Shown here: piece by piece, positions 8,925 through 18,357 of the stretch
Layout of the letters: the number at the start of each line of letters is the position of its first letter
Numbering within the stretch: position 1 is the stretch's first letter
NCBI GenBank assembly: GCA_017431515.1
Contig: JAFRKV010000048.1
Coordinates: 1-64,000 of the forward strand
Source: Lachnospiraceae bacterium
Lineage (GTDB): Bacteria; Bacillota; Clostridia; Lachnospirales; Lachnospiraceae
Length of the DNA: 64,000 nucleotides
Reading direction: 5' to 3'
Position numbers and translations under genes: made by a program
Notes under the pieces: generated by a model
What the model was told of the DNA's origin: nothing
Databases searched by the model: none
What the model saw: the letters and a program-made list of their open reading frames with translations, nothing else

Positions 8925-10877
8925 ATGAGAAAGATCGGAAAATTACTGACAGGAGTGGCGCTGTGCGCTGCGATGCTATTCGGAAGGGCTCTGCCGGTGG
9001 CGGCAGCAGACGGCGTTCTGCAGCTTTCGGTATCAAGTGAGTCCATCAAGCAGGGCGAGAGCCTGACCGTGGATGTGGCGGCAAAGACGGCTGACGGAAA
9101 GGAAGCGGTTTCCATCATGCGGATCACCTATGACGCTTCGATCTTTTCCTTTGTCAGCTGTTCGGAAACCTGCGGGGCAGGCAGCGGGCTGGTCAGTGTG
9201 ACCACAAATCAGGCCACCATCACCTTAAAGGCCATCGGCAGCGGTGAGAGCACCATCGAGGTCACGGGCGAGGACGGCGTCGCATATGATACCGCGGAAG
9301 AGCTTTCCAAGATGACCGGTGCGAAGAAGACGGTCACTGTCAATCCGGCTGTTTCCGAATCGGCGAAGAAAGGCCTTTCTTCTCTGGCGGTTTCCGAGGG
9401 TTCCCTGACGCCGGCGTTTACCCCGGCCACCAAGGAGTACGCGACTGCGGTTCCTTATGAGACCACCAGCGTTGCGGTAAATGCAAAGACGGCTGACAGC
9501 AGCGCCACGGTGCAGTCTCTTTCCGGCAATACCAACCTCTCTGTGGGCGATAATCCGGTCACCGTGACGGTAAAGGCGGACAACGGCGCGACGGAAACCT
9601 ATACGATCCATGTGGTTCGCGCAGAGGAAGGACAAAGCGTCGCGGAAGCGCAGAACATCGCTCTGACAGCGTTGGAGGGGACCGGCGGGCAGGACACAGG
9701 CACGACGGCGGCCGCAGCGCAGCAGGCGGCGGAGCATCCGGAGGAAGTGATGCTGGATGGCGTCACCTACAGGATTTCGGATGTGCTTCCGGCGGATTTT
9801 GCGGAGGCGGATTTTGTCACGGATGCCATCTCCTATCAGGGGAAAAGTTTTCCGGCTCTCCGTTTTGAAAAGAACAGCGACATCTACCTCGTCAGCATGA
9901 AGGCGGAGGACGGCACCGAGGGGATGTATGTCTACAACCGGATCACCGGTCAGTTTTCTCCTTATGTGAAGCTGCAGAACGGTGACCATTACATCATCGT
10001 ATTGGCGCCGCCGACCTTTGCGGAGCTTCCGGCGGGTTATGTGAGCCTGACGCTGGATCTGGACGGGATGGGCGGCGTGACGGCCTACCAGAAGCTTTCG
10101 GATCCCGCGGAGGAAAAACCCGGTACACCGGATGTGACGGATGAGGAATTTGATCCTTCCGCCGTGGGCATGCTTTTTCAGGAGATCTTCGGCGTGACAG
10201 AGGTTTATGCAGCGGACCGGTCGGATTTTTATCTGATGTATGCCGTCAACAATGACGGAAAAGAGGACTGGTATCAGTATGATCTCGGAGAGGATACTTA
10301 TCAGCGGTATGCCGGCGTGACAGAGGAGCTGGTGGTGGCGGAAGCGCCGGTGGATACGGCGGTGGAAGCGGCAGGCTCCACAGAGATCGAGACATTGAAA
10401 AAAGAATTCGAAGAGTTCCGGAAACTGGCGCTGTATATCCTGATCGGCATCGGGGCAGGCTTTCTCCTGCTTTTGATCCTGCTCATCGTGTTCGGCGTGC
10501 AGCTGCGGAAGGCGAAGGAGTACGGCAGTCTTTCCCCGGAAGATGAGGAGGAGGAAAAGAGCCTCTGGGAAGAACTGGAAGAACAGAAAGAACCGGAAGA
10601 AGACGATGCTGCCTTTGCGGACGACCTGATCGAGGAAATCGAAGAAGCGCCGGAGGATGAGTACCCGGAGGAGCCGGAAGAAGAATATCCGGAAGAAGAG
10701 CCGGAGGAAGACCTTCCGGAGGAGCCCGTTGAGGAACCGGAAGACCTTCCGGAGGAGAAGCCGGAGAAACATAAGAAGCACGAGAAGAAAGCAAAGAAGG
10801 AAAAAGAAAAGCCGGAGGAAAAAAGCGGAGAGGATTCGGACAGTGATCTGGAAGTGCTCGACCTGAACGACCTTTGA
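8925..10877 (+). CDS. Membrane-anchored cohesin-domain protein with acidic cytoplasmic tail
   Basis: This 650-residue protein has a signal peptide (MRKIGKLLTGVALCAAMLFG, cleavage near AAA). A cohesin-like beta-sandwich follows at ~27-145 (LQLSVSSESIKQGESLTVDV, then SIMRITYDASIFSF), then a cadherin-like domain at ~152-235 closely similar to the one in the preceding protein. Next is an uncharacterised region (~270-495). A single transmembrane helix (LYILIGIGAGFLLLLILLIV) lies near 506-530. The tail of ~115 residues is first extremely acidic (Glu/Pro repeats) and then Lys-rich, and it should face the cytoplasm. The start at ATG 8925 has AAAGGGA upstream and lies 22 bases after the dockerin gene. 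The pair probably forms a cell-surface tether in which this protein is the anchor. Confidence 0.82.
   Translation: MRKIGKLLTGVALCAAMLFGRALPVAAADGVLQLSVSSESIKQGESLTVDVAAKTADGKEAVSIMRITYDASIFSFVSCSETCGAGSGLVSVTTNQATITLKAIGSGESTIEVTGEDGVAYDTAEELSKMTGAKKTVTVNPAVSESAKKGLSSLAVSEGSLTPAFTPATKEYATAVPYETTSVAVNAKTADSSATVQSLSGNTNLSVGDNPVTVTVKADNGATETYTIHVVRAEEGQSVAEAQNIALTALEGTGGQDTGTTAAAAQQAAEHPEEVMLDGVTYRISDVLPADFAEADFVTDAISYQGKSFPALRFEKNSDIYLVSMKAEDGTEGMYVYNRITGQFSPYVKLQNGDHYIIVLAPPTFAELPAGYVSLTLDLDGMGGVTAYQKLSDPAEEKPGTPDVTDEEFDPSAVGMLFQEIFGVTEVYAADRSDFYLMYAVNNDGKEDWYQYDLGEDTYQRYAGVTEELVVAEAPVDTAVEAAGSTEIETLKKEFEEFRKLALYILIGIGAGFLLLLILLIVFGVQLRKAKEYGSLSPEDEEEEKSLWEELEEQKEPEEDDAAFADDLIEEIEEAPEDEYPEEPEEEYPEEEPEEDLPEEPVEEPEDLPEEKPEKHKKHEKKAKKEKEKPEEKSGEDSDSDLEVLDLNDL
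10530..10840 (+). repeat. Glu/Pro then Lys-rich coding repeat
   Basis: The cytoplasmic tail of the cohesin anchor is built from imprecise EEPEE-, EYPEE- and DLPEE-like units encoded by GAG/GAA-rich DNA, switching to Lys-rich units near 10765. It is probably disordered. Confidence 0.6.
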
Positions 10878-10908
10878 TCTGAACGGGACTGACACCGCGG
10901 AGGATATC

Positions 10909-13383
10909 ATGTCAAAGCCATATACTGAGAAAGCAAAGCGTGTGCTGGAGCTGGCGGGACGGATCTCGCAGACCATGCATCATAATTACATCGGGACGGA
11001 GCATCTGCTTGTGGCGCTGATCCGGGAAGGCACCGGCGTGGCAGCCAAGGTGCTGCTGGAAGCCGGCATGGAGGAAGAGAAACTGGTGGAGCTGATCGAA
11101 AACCTGATCGCCCCTTCCTCGGATGTGCTGCTGAAGGAGCCGGACGGCGTGTCTCCGCGGCTTTCGATGGTGCTCGAACGCGCGGAATCGGAAGCGGAGC
11201 GTTTCCACAGTGATACCATCGGCACGGAGCATCTGCTGCTTTCCCTGGTGAAGGAGACGGATTGTGCGGCAGTCCGTCTTTTGAATACCATGTCCATCAA
11301 CCTGCAGAAGATCTATGTGGAGACGCTGGTCGCCATCGGAGAGGACGGGAATCTGTACAAAGATGATTTCCAGAACGGGCGGCTCACGGAGAGAAATGAC
11401 AGCGGGACGCCGACGCTGGACCGCTACTCCAGAGACCTGACGGAGCTGGCGCGAAATAACGAGCTGGATCCCGTTATCGGCCGGGAGGAAGAGATCGCCC
11501 GCGTGATCCAGATCCTTTCCCGCAGGACCAAAAACAATCCCTGCCTTGTGGGAGAGCCAGGCGTCGGGAAAACCGCCATTACAGAAGGCCTGGCGGAACG
11601 GGTCGTATCCGGCTTGGTGCCGGAGACCGTTGCCGGGAAACGGGTGGTGTCCCTCGACCTTTCCGGCATGGTGGCAGGCTCCAAATACCGCGGAGAGTTC
11701 GAAGAACGGATCAAGCGGGTGGTGGCGGAAGTGATCAATGCCGGAAACGTGATTCTGTTTTTGGATGAGATCCATACCCTGATCGGCGCAGGCGGCGCGG
11801 AGGGCGCGATCGACGCATCCAGCATGCTGAAACCTCCGCTGGCGCGGGGAGAGTTGCAGCTGATCGGCGCCACGACCATTGAGGAATACCGGAAATACGT
11901 GGAAAAGGATGCGGCGCTGGAGCGGCGTTTTCAACCGGTGGAGGTGGCCGAGCCCACGGTGGAGGAGACGGTTTCCATTTTGAAAGGAATCCGCAGACGT
12001 TATGAGGATCACCATCAGGTGACCATCACGGATGAAAGCCTGGAGGCCGCGGCGAAGCTTTCCGCCCGGTATATCAATGACCGGTTTCTGCCGGACAAGG
12101 CCATCGACCTGATGGATGAGGCGGGATCCCGGGCAAGGATCGGGGGCATGCGCACGCCCAAAAATCTCCTTGCCATGGAAAAGGAATTAAAAGACCTTGC
12201 GGCGGAGCTGGAAGCTGCCCTGAAGGAACAGCGTTTTGCGGATGCCTCCGAGGCGAAGAGGGCCAGAGAAGCGCTGAACGTCAAATACAAAAAGGCGCTG
12301 ATCCATCATAAAAAAGATGCGGTGAAAAAGCGTCCCGTGGTGACGGAAAATGACATTGCGGAGATCGTGGCCGGATGGACCAAGATCCCAGTGAAGAAAC
12401 TGACGGAGGGCGAGGCTGCGCGGCTCTCCAAAATGGAAAAGATCCTGGAAAAGCGGGTGATCGGACAGGAGGAAGCGGTGTCGGCCGTGGCGCGCGCAGT
12501 GCGGCGTGGCAGAGTCGGACTGAAGGATCCGAACCGCCCCATCGGCTCTTTCCTCTTTCTCGGCCCCACCGGCGTGGGAAAGACAGAGCTTTCCAAGGCG
12601 CTGGCGGAGGCGATGTTCGGCGATGAATCGGCTATGATCCGGGTGGATATGTCGGAATACATGGAGAAACACAGCGTCAGCAAGATGATCGGATCGCCGC
12701 CGGGATACGTGGGCTATGACGAGGGCGGCCAGCTCAGCGAGAAGGTGCGGCGCCATCCGTATTCGGTGATTTTGTTTGACGAGATCGAGAAGGCGCATCC
12801 GGATGTATTCAACGTCCTGCTTCAGGTGCTGGACGACGGCAGGATCACCGATGCCCAGGGACGAAGGGTGGATTTCAAGAACACCATCATCATCATGACG
12901 AGCAACGCGGGGGCGCAGTCCATCATTGCACCGAAACGTCTGGGCTTCGGCACATCCAACGATGAGAAGCAGCTCTATGAGCGGATGAAGAGCGGTGTCA
13001 TGGAGGAAGTGCAGCGGATCTTCAAGCCGGAGTTTTTGAACCGGATCGATGAGACCCTGGTATTCCGGGCCTTGAATAAAAAGGATATGAAGGCGATCGT
13101 GACGCTCCTTGGCAAGAATCTGACCACCCGGTGCAAGACCCAGATGGAGATCACGTTAAAGATCACGGACACCGTAAAGACGCACATTGTGGAAAAGGCA
13201 TACGACCCGAAATACGGCGCAAGGCCGCTGCGGCGCATGATCCAGAGCAAGATCGAGGATCCTCTGGCGGAGGAGCTGCTGTCAGGGCATTTTGCCAAAG
13301 GGGATGCCATCGATGTGACGTTGAAAAAGAATGAGATCGTTTTTGTAAAAAAGAACAATAGTAAGAAGCAACCAACAACATGA
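10909..13383 (+). CDS. clpC: AAA+ unfoldase ClpC
   Basis: This 824-residue Hsp100 unfoldase feeds proteins to ClpP. It has a double Clp N-terminal domain (residues 1-145; YIGTEHLLVALIREG and IGTEHLLLSLVKE). The first AAA module carries Walker [11 protein letters not shown] and the second carries [17 protein letters not shown] short middle domain with the UVR-type region near 425-465 marks ClpC rather than ClpB. A GYVGYDEGGQLSE pore motif lies in the second ATPase domain. GGAGG sits about seven bases before ATG 10909. The usual partners ctsR, mcsA and mcsB are not upstream, and I see no CtsR operator, so regulation differs from Bacillus or the partners lie elsewhere. The next genes include radA, the common clpC neighbour. 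Confidence 0.95.
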   Translation: MSKPYTEKAKRVLELAGRISQTMHHNYIGTEHLLVALIREGTGVAAKVLLEAGMEEEKLVELIENLIAPSSDVLLKEPDGVSPRLSMVLERAESEAERFHSDTIGTEHLLLSLVKETDCAAVRLLNTMSINLQKIYVETLVAIGEDGNLYKDDFQNGRLTERNDSGTPTLDRYSRDLTELARNNELDPVIGREEEIARVIQILSRRTKNNPCLVGEPGVGKTAITEGLAERVVSGLVPETVAGKRVVSLDLSGMVAGSKYRGEFEERIKRVVAEVINAGNVILFLDEIHTLIGAGGAEGAIDASSMLKPPLARGELQLIGATTIEEYRKYVEKDAALERRFQPVEVAEPTVEETVSILKGIRRRYEDHHQVTITDESLEAAAKLSARYINDRFLPDKAIDLMDEAGSRARIGGMRTPKNLLAMEKELKDLAAELEAALKEQRFADASEAKRAREALNVKYKKALIHHKKDAVKKRPVVTENDIAEIVAGWTKIPVKKLTEGEAARLSKMEKILEKRVIGQEEAVSAVARAVRRGRVGLKDPNRPIGSFLFLGPTGVGKTELSKALAEAMFGDESAMIRVDMSEYMEKHSVSKMIGSPPGYVGYDEGGQLSEKVRRHPYSVILFDEIEKAHPDVFNVLLQVLDDGRITDAQGRRVDFKNTIIIMTSNAGAQSIIAPKRLGFGTSNDEKQLYERMKSGVMEEVQRIFKPEFLNRIDETLVFRALNKKDMKAIVTLLGKNLTTRCKTQMEITLKITDTVKTHIVEKAYDPKYGARPLRRMIQSKIEDPLAEELLSGHFAKGDAIDVTLKKNEIVFVKKNNSKKQPTT

Positions 13384-13399
13384 CATGGAGGGAAAAGAG

Positions 13400-13798
13400 A
13401 TGGCTGTGGTAAGTGAATTGATCCGCACGGAAGGCAACGGGAGCGTAAGCTTCGGCGATTATTCGCAGACAGAAAAGAAACAGCTGGAGAGCGGTGCTTA
13501 CAAGGTGAAAACCTTTCAGGAGATCACACGGCTGGAAAAGAACGGTGAGTTTGTATACGAATCCACCCCGGGCACGGCGGTGCTGTCCTTTGCGCAGACG
13601 GCGGACGGCGTGACGTTCTCCGTAGAGGGACCCGAGGATGCGGAGATCACGGTGGGTTTGGAAGCCGAGACGGAGTATGCTGTCTCGCTGGATGGCGTAG
13701 CCATCGGCACCTTAAAAACAAACCTCGGCGGGAAGCTTACCTTTTCCGTGGAGCTGGATGCCGGTAAAGCGGTGGCGGTCGAGGTAAAGAAGGCTTAA
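13400..13798 (+). CDS. Small conserved clostridial protein between clpC and radA
   Basis: This is a 132-residue, probably cytosolic, acidic protein with an all-beta look (alternating hydrophobic strands; SVSFGDYSQTEKKQLES near the start and NLGGKLTFSVEL near the end). Proteins of this type in Lachnospiraceae are often labelled endosialidase, a name I remember but cannot support from sequence: there are no sialidase motifs. I chose ATG 13400, which has GGAGGG eight bases upstream, over the in-frame ATG at 13385 that lies within that site. It sits 16 bases after clpC and two bases before radA, so it belongs to the clpC-radA transcript. The function is unknown. Confidence 0.7.
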   Translation: MAVVSELIRTEGNGSVSFGDYSQTEKKQLESGAYKVKTFQEITRLEKNGEFVYESTPGTAVLSFAQTADGVTFSVEGPEDAEITVGLEAETEYAVSLDGVAIGTLKTNLGGKLTFSVELDAGKAVAVEVKKA

Positions 13799-13800
13799 CA

Positions 13801-15171
13801 ATGGCAAAAGGGAAAAAGACGGTGTTCTTCTGCCAGTCCTGCGGCTATGAGTCAGCGAAATGGATGGGGCAGTGCCCGGGCTGCAGGGAATGGAACAGCT
13901 TCGTGGAAGAAACCGTAGAGGAACGGAAAGGCGGTGCGATCAAAAAAGCAGTCAGTGAAGCGAGCCTTTCCAAACTATCGGAGATCACGGTCAGCGATAC
14001 GGAACGGATTCTGACCGGCATGGAGGAACTGGACCGGGTGCTTGGCGGCGGGATCATGAAAGGGTCGCTGGTGCTGGTGGGCGGCGATCCCGGCATCGGC
14101 AAGTCCACGATCCTGCTGCAGGTGAGCCGCAACCTTTCCGCAAAAGGGACCTCCGTGATCTATGTCTCCGGGGAGGAGTCGCTTCAGCAGATCAAACTCC
14201 GGGCAGAGCGCATCGGGACCTTCGGAGAGAGCCTTTCCATCTTGTCCGAGACCAATCTGGATCTGGCCTGTGAGATCATCCGGAAGGAAAAACCGCAGGT
14301 GGTGGTCATTGACTCCATCCAGACCATGTACAGCGAGGCGGTGGCCTCTGCTCCCGGCAGTGTTTCCCAGGTGCGGGAGGCGACGGGGATCCTGATGCAG
14401 CTGGCCAAGACCCTGGGGATTTCCATCTTCATCGTCGGACATGTGACGAAGGAGGGAGTGGTGGCAGGTCCCCGGGTGCTGGAGCATATCGTGGACACCG
14501 TGCTGTATTTTGAAGGAGACCGGCATGCTTCTTACCGGATCCTGCGGGGCGTGAAGAACCGGTTTGGTTCCACAAACGAGATCGGCGTATTTGAGATGCG
14601 GGAGGACGGTCTCGCCGAAGTGCAGAATCCTTCCGAGTTTATGTTGTCCGGGAAGCCGGAGGGCGCCAGCGGATCGGTGGTGGCCTGTTCCATGGAAGGG
14701 ACCCGTCCGATTCTCCTGGAGATTCAGGCGCTCGTCTGCCACAGTAATCTCGGGATCCCGCGGCGGACCGCAGCCGGAACGGATCATAACCGGGTGAACC
14801 TCCTGATGGCGGTACTGGAAAAGCGGCTGGGACTCCAGCTTTCCGCCTGTGACGCCTATATCAATATTGCGGGCGGGATCCGCATGAACGAGCCCGCCAT
14901 CGACCTGGGGATCGTGCTTGCGATCATTTCCAGTTTTCAGGATCTCGTGCTTTCGGATGACCTCATCTGCTTCGGGGAGGTGGGACTTTCCGGAGAGGTG
15001 CGCGCTGTCAGTCAGGTAAAGCAGCGGGTCCAGGAAGCGAAAAAGCTCGGCTTCAAACGATGCATCCTGCCGGCGGTGAGCAAAGAGTCGGTCAAAGGCG
15101 TGGCCGGGATCACGCTGATCGGGGTCTCCAATGTGAAGGAAGCGCTGGCGGCCATCAAAGGCAGAGCATAA
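13801..15171 (+). CDS. radA: DNA repair protein RadA
   Basis: This 456-residue RecA-like protein helps process recombination intermediates by branch migration. It starts with a four-Cys zinc finger (CQSCGYESAKWMGQCPGC). Next comes the ATPase core with Walker A GGDPGIGKST, the RadA-specific KNRFG motif, and a C-terminal Lon-protease-like domain (NIAGGIRMNEPAIDLGI) that lacks proteolytic activity in characterised RadA. The length matches the family. It follows the small protein by two bases and lies in the common clpC-radA arrangement. Confidence 0.96.
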   Translation: MAKGKKTVFFCQSCGYESAKWMGQCPGCREWNSFVEETVEERKGGAIKKAVSEASLSKLSEITVSDTERILTGMEELDRVLGGGIMKGSLVLVGGDPGIGKSTILLQVSRNLSAKGTSVIYVSGEESLQQIKLRAERIGTFGESLSILSETNLDLACEIIRKEKPQVVVIDSIQTMYSEAVASAPGSVSQVREATGILMQLAKTLGISIFIVGHVTKEGVVAGPRVLEHIVDTVLYFEGDRHASYRILRGVKNRFGSTNEIGVFEMREDGLAEVQNPSEFMLSGKPEGASGSVVACSMEGTRPILLEIQALVCHSNLGIPRRTAAGTDHNRVNLLMAVLEKRLGLQLSACDAYINIAGGIRMNEPAIDLGIVLAIISSFQDLVLSDDLICFGEVGLSGEVRAVSQVKQRVQEAKKLGFKRCILPAVSKESVKGVAGITLIGVSNVKEALAAIKGRA

Positions 15172-15199
15172 AGAATCAACAAAAAAGGAGAGTAATACA

Positions 15200-15691
15200 A
15201 TGGCAAATCCAATGATCCTCATTGAAATGGAAAACGGTGATGTGATGAAGGCAGAACTCTATCCGGAGATCGCGCCCATCACGGTACAGAACTTTTTGGA
15301 ACTGGCAGAGAAAGGGTTTTATGACGGCACCATCTTTCACCGCGTGATTCGCGGCTTCATGATCCAGGGCGGCGACCCGGAAGGCACCGGCATGGGCGGT
15401 CCGGGCTACTCCATCAAAGGGGAGTTTGCTTCCAATGGCGTGCAAAACGACCTCAAGCATACGACCGGGGTGCTTTCCATGGCGAGAGCGCAGGATCCGG
15501 ATTCCGCCGGCTCCCAGTTTTTTATCATGCATGCGGACGCGCCCCATCTCGACGGAGAATATGCGGCCTTTGGCAGGATCATCGAAGGACAGGAGGTCGT
15601 GAACCGCATCGCCGAGACCCGTGTGGACTGGAATGACCGTCCGGTGGAGACGCAGGTGATGAAGAAGGTCACCGTGGTGAAACAGCCGTAA
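15200..15691 (+). CDS. ppiB: Cyclophilin-type peptidyl-prolyl cis-trans isomerase
   Basis: This 163-residue cytosolic protein catalyses proline isomerisation in folding substrates. The cyclophilin core is complete: FHRVIRGFMIQGGDP (with the catalytic Arg), a Gln-Phe-Phe motif in AGSQFFI, and the His/Leu pocket in HLDGEYAAFGRI. There is no signal peptide. AAGGAG precedes the start by about nine bases. The gene probably continues the radA transcript. Confidence 0.95.
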   Translation: MANPMILIEMENGDVMKAELYPEIAPITVQNFLELAEKGFYDGTIFHRVIRGFMIQGGDPEGTGMGGPGYSIKGEFASNGVQNDLKHTTGVLSMARAQDPDSAGSQFFIMHADAPHLDGEYAAFGRIIEGQEVVNRIAETRVDWNDRPVETQVMKKVTVVKQP

Positions 15692-15706
15692 AAAGAGGCA
15701 TCAGCG

Positions 15707-16552
15707 ATGACGATCGAATCCTATCTCAATCCGGATTTTACATGGACAAAGATGCTGCTCTTTTTCCTGCTGGCTTTTGGGGGGATCCTTCTCTGCGACC
15801 TGCTTGTGATCTGGCGGGCAAAGAGCGTTGCGGCAAGACAACATGAAGCAGATCAAAAAGCCTTCTTTTTTGAGCGTGCGGAAAACCGGGTGCAGTGTTT
15901 TTATGAGATGATGATCTCTGGCACTTCCGTCCTGTTTTTTTCCTGCGCCTATGTGGTGTGCAATCATCTGTACACGTTGATTGAAACGGATCCTTCTGCT
16001 GCCAGCGGCGGGCTGGCCTTTTTCTACAAGGTCTGGGGAGACGGAAAGGATTTTGTGCTGCTTTTTCTGATTTGCATGTCCTGTCTCCTCAACACCTTTC
16101 TGGATCGCTGCATCATCCCGCTGAAAACCATCACCAAAGAGGAGCGTGCTTCCATCCGGCTGCTGGCCATGTTTTACGTGATCCTGATTCTGGTGGTGCT
16201 GAATATCGTCGGAGACGAAAGTGAATACGGTCCGGTCATGATGTATTATCTGGGATTGATGGTGGGGCGGTTTGTCTACTTTGACGCGTCCTTTGTGGAT
16301 TTTCTGGATGCCATGAAAAGCGCTATCATGAATCTGCCCATGCTGGCCATGGGGATGGTGCTGATGGCGGGGCTCAGTGTCTTCGGCTTTCAAGCGGGGT
16401 ACCTCATCGAACGCAATTACTTCATTGTGGGTGTGTTTTACACCCATCTGTTTCTGCTGCTGGCGATCTTTGTCATTCATCTCATCAGATTCTGGCCGCT
16501 GATCCTGCGGAAACCGAAGCGCAGCAGCGGGAATGCCGGCAGGCAGGAGTAA
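15707..16552 (+). CDS. Multipass membrane protein of unknown function
   Basis: This 281-residue protein has about six hydrophobic helices (approximately residues 15-38, 65-88, 113-133, 158-178, 181-202, 207-230 and 240-262, one of which may be peripheral). It has a cytosol-like loop after the first helix and a basic C-terminus. I recognise no catalytic or transport motif and no named family. It starts 15 bases after ppiB and precedes a chemoreceptor that has its own promoter. It could be a small transporter or a sensor-associated protein; nothing in the sequence decides this. Confidence 0.65.
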   Translation: MTIESYLNPDFTWTKMLLFFLLAFGGILLCDLLVIWRAKSVAARQHEADQKAFFFERAENRVQCFYEMMISGTSVLFFSCAYVVCNHLYTLIETDPSAASGGLAFFYKVWGDGKDFVLLFLICMSCLLNTFLDRCIIPLKTITKEERASIRLLAMFYVILILVVLNIVGDESEYGPVMMYYLGLMVGRFVYFDASFVDFLDAMKSAIMNLPMLAMGMVLMAGLSVFGFQAGYLIERNYFIVGVFYTHLFLLLAIFVIHLIRFWPLILRKPKRSSGNAGRQE

Positions 16553-16563
16553 AGGCATTGGTA

Positions 16564-16592
16564 TTGTAACGGAAATCCGGAATGTCTATAAT
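16564..16592 (+). promoter_or_regulatory. Promoter for the chemoreceptor gene
   Basis: TTGTAA (16564-16569) and a perfect TATAAT (16587-16592) are spaced by 17 bp. The leader is about 12 nt and contains AGGGGG before ATG 16612. It looks like a vegetative sigma-A promoter, not the flagellar sigma-28 type. Confidence 0.65.
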
Positions 16593-16611
16593 AGAAAAAA
16601 AGGGGGATGTC

Positions 16612-18339
16612 ATGAAAACACAAAAAGAGAAAAAACAAAAGCTACTGATTAAGATCATTATGATCGCCATCGTCTCCGTGATCCTGATCTCCACGATCCT
16701 GACAGTCATCGGGGCGATCCAGATCAGCAGAGCCTTCAACAGCATGACGGAGGAAGAGCTGAAGGCCACAAGCGAGCATCTGAGGAGCCAGCTGGATTCC
16801 ACCTGGGACGGCGACTGGGAAAAGGGAGATGACGGCGTGCTCACAAAGGGCGGGGTAGCCGTCGGGGAGGAATACCAGGAGCTGATGGACGAACTCCATA
16901 GTGAGACTTCCATTGATTATACCCTGTTTTACGGGAAGACCCGTGAGATTACGACACTTTACAAAGCAGGGACGAATGAGAGGCTTGTGGGGACGGATGC
17001 TTCGGACGCGGTTGTTCAGGTGGTGCTGAATGGCGGTCAGGAATATTACGCGACGAACCTGAACATCGAGGGAATGAAATATGACGGCTATTATGTGCCG
17101 ATGAAGAATACAGACGGCACGGTGGTAGGCATGGTCTTTGCCGGGAGAGACAGCTCGGATGTGACGCATCATATTGTAAACAGCGTGGTATTGATGATTA
17201 TTGTCGCCGTTGTCCTCATTGCGGTCATTGCCGGCGCAGGCATGATGATTGCATTGAAGAGCTCAAAGCAGATGCGGACGGTGGCGGATCAGATCATCGG
17301 TCTTGCGGACGGCGACCTCAAGATCGAATTTGACGAAAAGGCCATCGGGCGGTCGGATGAGATCGGTATCATCGCAGAAAGCACAAGGATCCTGGATCAA
17401 AAACTGGCTGATGTCATCGGCACCACAAAGACCATGTCCGAAGAATTGAAGACTTCCGGAACGGAGCTTTCCGAGTCTGCGGGACAGGCCAGCGAGGCGT
17501 CCAATCAGGTGTCCTCCGCGATTGATGATATTTCCAAGGGCTCTGTTTCCCAGGCGGAGAGCATCCAGAATGCCGCCAATAATACGGAAAACATCGGACA
17601 TGACATTGACACCATCACGGATGATGTGGGACAGCTGGATGTTTATGCGAAAGAGATGAAGGAGTCCTGCGACCGCGCCATCGAGGCTATGGAGCAGCTG
17701 ATCGCCCAGAGCCGCGAGGTAACGGATTCTGTCAGTGAGATCGGCAATACCATTGAATCCACCAATGTTTCGGCACAGGAGATCACGGCATTTACCGCAG
17801 CCATTGCGGATATCGCAGCGCAGACGAATCTGCTCTCCCTGAACGCTTCCATCGAGGCGGCAAGAGCCGGTGAGGCAGGCAGAGGCTTCGCGGTGGTGGC
17901 GGATGAGATCCGCGATCTGGCAGACCAGAGCCGCCAGAGTGCTGACCAGATTAAAGAAGTAACGGATAAACTCCTTGCAAATGCAACGGCTTCCGTTGAA
18001 GTGATGCAGAGACTGAATGAGAATTTCTCGCAGCAGGGCGAGCAGCTCGCTTCCACGCAGGAAGACATGAACAACATGTCGGTCAACGTGGAAAATGTGG
18101 CGCAGAGCGCCAATAATATCGCGGGAAGACTGGAAACCCTCAACGCCGCCAAGGGGCAGCTGATCGAGATCATCGAAGATCTGTCGGCGATCTCCCAGGA
18201 GAATGCAGCGTCCACGGAGCAGACAAACGCATCCATGGAAGAACTGAATGCGACCTTCACGGTGATCAGCGAATCTGCAGCGCAGCTTCAGAAACTGGCG
18301 GAGGATCTGCAGGAGACCATCAGTTACTTTCAGAATTAA
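16612..18339 (+). CDS. Methyl-accepting chemotaxis protein with extracellular Cache-type sensor
   Basis: This 575-residue receptor has a first transmembrane helix at ~10-33. An extracellular domain of ~165 residues follows, of single-Cache type ([38 protein letters not shown]). The second transmembrane helix is near 188-212 ([20 protein letters not shown]), followed by a HAMP-like linker. The long coiled-coil signalling domain has the conserved hairpin tip [33 protein letters not shown]. The Cache fold implies sensing of a small organic ligand, but the ligand cannot be read from sequence. ATG 16612 has an AGGGGG site; the upstream ATG at 16582 lies within the promoter -10. No other chemotaxis genes are present here, so it is an orphan receptor. 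Confidence 0.93.
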   Translation: MKTQKEKKQKLLIKIIMIAIVSVILISTILTVIGAIQISRAFNSMTEEELKATSEHLRSQLDSTWDGDWEKGDDGVLTKGGVAVGEEYQELMDELHSETSIDYTLFYGKTREITTLYKAGTNERLVGTDASDAVVQVVLNGGQEYYATNLNIEGMKYDGYYVPMKNTDGTVVGMVFAGRDSSDVTHHIVNSVVLMIIVAVVLIAVIAGAGMMIALKSSKQMRTVADQIIGLADGDLKIEFDEKAIGRSDEIGIIAESTRILDQKLADVIGTTKTMSEELKTSGTELSESAGQASEASNQVSSAIDDISKGSVSQAESIQNAANNTENIGHDIDTITDDVGQLDVYAKEMKESCDRAIEAMEQLIAQSREVTDSVSEIGNTIESTNVSAQEITAFTAAIADIAAQTNLLSLNASIEAARAGEAGRGFAVVADEIRDLADQSRQSADQIKEVTDKLLANATASVEVMQRLNENFSQQGEQLASTQEDMNNMSVNVENVAQSANNIAGRLETLNAAKGQLIEIIEDLSAISQENAASTEQTNASMEELNATFTVISESAAQLQKLAEDLQETISYFQN

Positions 18340-18357
18340 TATCAGGAGGGAACCATT

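Noticed and set aside
10878..10908. CtsR operator before clpC
   Set aside because: No GGTCAAA direct repeats are present in the 31 bases upstream or in the end of the preceding gene.
9225..10976. Minus-strand open frame (583 codons) over the cohesin gene
   Set aside because: The product is rich in Arg, His, Leu and Phe, mirroring the GAG/GAA-rich tail. There is no domain or ribosome-binding site.
13400..13798. Sialidase function for the small protein between clpC and radA
   Set aside because: The label is common in databases as I recall it, but there are no Asp-box repeats or catalytic residues and only 132 residues.
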